DNA of 64,000 bases from Candidatus Methanomethylophilaceae archaeon (GTDB lineage Archaea > Thermoplasmatota > Thermoplasmata > Methanomassiliicoccales > Methanomethylophilaceae): assembly GCA_944320495.1 (NCBI GenBank), contig CALUHR010000013.1, forward strand, positions 124,001 to 188,000, written 5' to 3'. A program made the translations under genes and the position numbers. This document shows, in pieces, positions 63,929-64,000 of this stretch. Below the pieces are notes generated by a model. It did no database searches, was not told the DNA's origin, and saw only the letters and a list, made by a program, of their open reading frames with translations. Numbering within the stretch: the stretch's first letter is position 1; every line of letters begins with the position of its first letter.

Positions 63929-64000
63929 ATGGAACATTTGAATGAGCACACGAGCCTGCAGCATGAGGAGATCGATGCGGCGATCGTATCCTCGGATGGC
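63929..64000 (+). CDS. Start of a gene cut by the window end
   Basis: ATG 63929 opens a frame (MEHLNEHTSLQHEEIDAAIV...) that runs to the window end. A TTCTTAAGG box about 36 bases upstream could be its promoter. Too little is visible to name it. Confidence 0.3.
   Translation, partial: MEHLNEHTSLQHEEIDAAIVSSDG

Overview
The window reads as a chromosomal piece of a euryarchaeon of the Thermoplasmata branch, most likely a Methanomassiliicoccales-type methanogen. Direct evidence: archaeal RNA polymerase genes in the order H, B, A', A'', L30e, NusA-like, with an unsplit rpoB; archaeal-type ProRS, GINS51, Trm56, pantoate kinase and an AglB-like protein; TATA boxes about 27-28 bases upstream of many first-gene start codons (leaderless mRNAs) with GGAGGTGA-like ribosome sites inside operons. 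HypB points to a nickel hydrogenase. Almost all genes stop at TGA, TAG is rare, and two reading frames with continuous coding character are interrupted by one in-frame TAG. That pattern fits a pyrrolysine-decoding lineage, but no pyl gene lies in the window, so this is inference.

Layout. 1-7960 (+): tightly overlapping operon of a membrane protein, a TPR-rich Ser/Thr kinase, an SPFH/coiled-coil protein with an in-frame TAG, a one-helix membrane protein, a CARDB-like protein, a zinc-finger protein and a PP2C phosphatase. 8032-10728 (-): ATPase, small alarmone-hydrolase-like HD protein and an unknown gene. 10717-25118: an AT-richer island bounded by a 56-bp direct repeat (54/56 identical), holding five GT2 glycosyltransferases, a UbiA-type prenyltransferase fused to an unknown domain, two radical SAM/SPASM enzymes, a sugar nucleotidyltransferase, UDP-glucose dehydrogenase, a UDP-glucuronate-decarboxylase-like enzyme and a PaaK/CapK-like ligase. 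25149-26312 (-): HipA-like kinase, which would have been next to the 8-10.7 kb genes before the island arrived. 26464-29291 (+): hypB, purD, truA. 29298-35725 (-): AglB-like giant protein and a small surface protein. 35861-37626: divergent pyrF and radical SAM gene. 37698-46543 (-): RNA polymerase operon. 46647-50019 (-): tRNA-Lys(TTT), trmI, proS, prs. 50272-53932: DUF357, then pantoate kinase, coaBC, tmk, Toprim and DUF167 genes. 54018-56121: GINS51, MBL hydrolase, CBS protein. 56240: tRNA-Lys(CTT), then a transposase-like remnant. 56723-59648 (-): elp3 and two regulators. 59645-62484 (-): thioredoxin reductase, thioredoxin, HD hydrolase, trm56 and a regulator. 62680-64000: small zinc protein, wHTH protein, and a second TAG-interrupted gene.

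How it may work together. The left operon looks like a membrane-associated phosphorylation switch (kinase plus PP2C phosphatase) with an SPFH scaffold. The island encodes UDP-sugar supply (UDP-glucose to UDP-glucuronate to a UDP-xylose-like sugar), chain-building glycosyltransferases and probable lipid or acyl decoration, i.e. a cell-surface glycan pathway acquired by transfer; the AglB-like protein 5 kb away could be linked to glycan transfer, though its catalytic signatures are degenerate. The rest is information processing and nucleotide/coenzyme metabolism.
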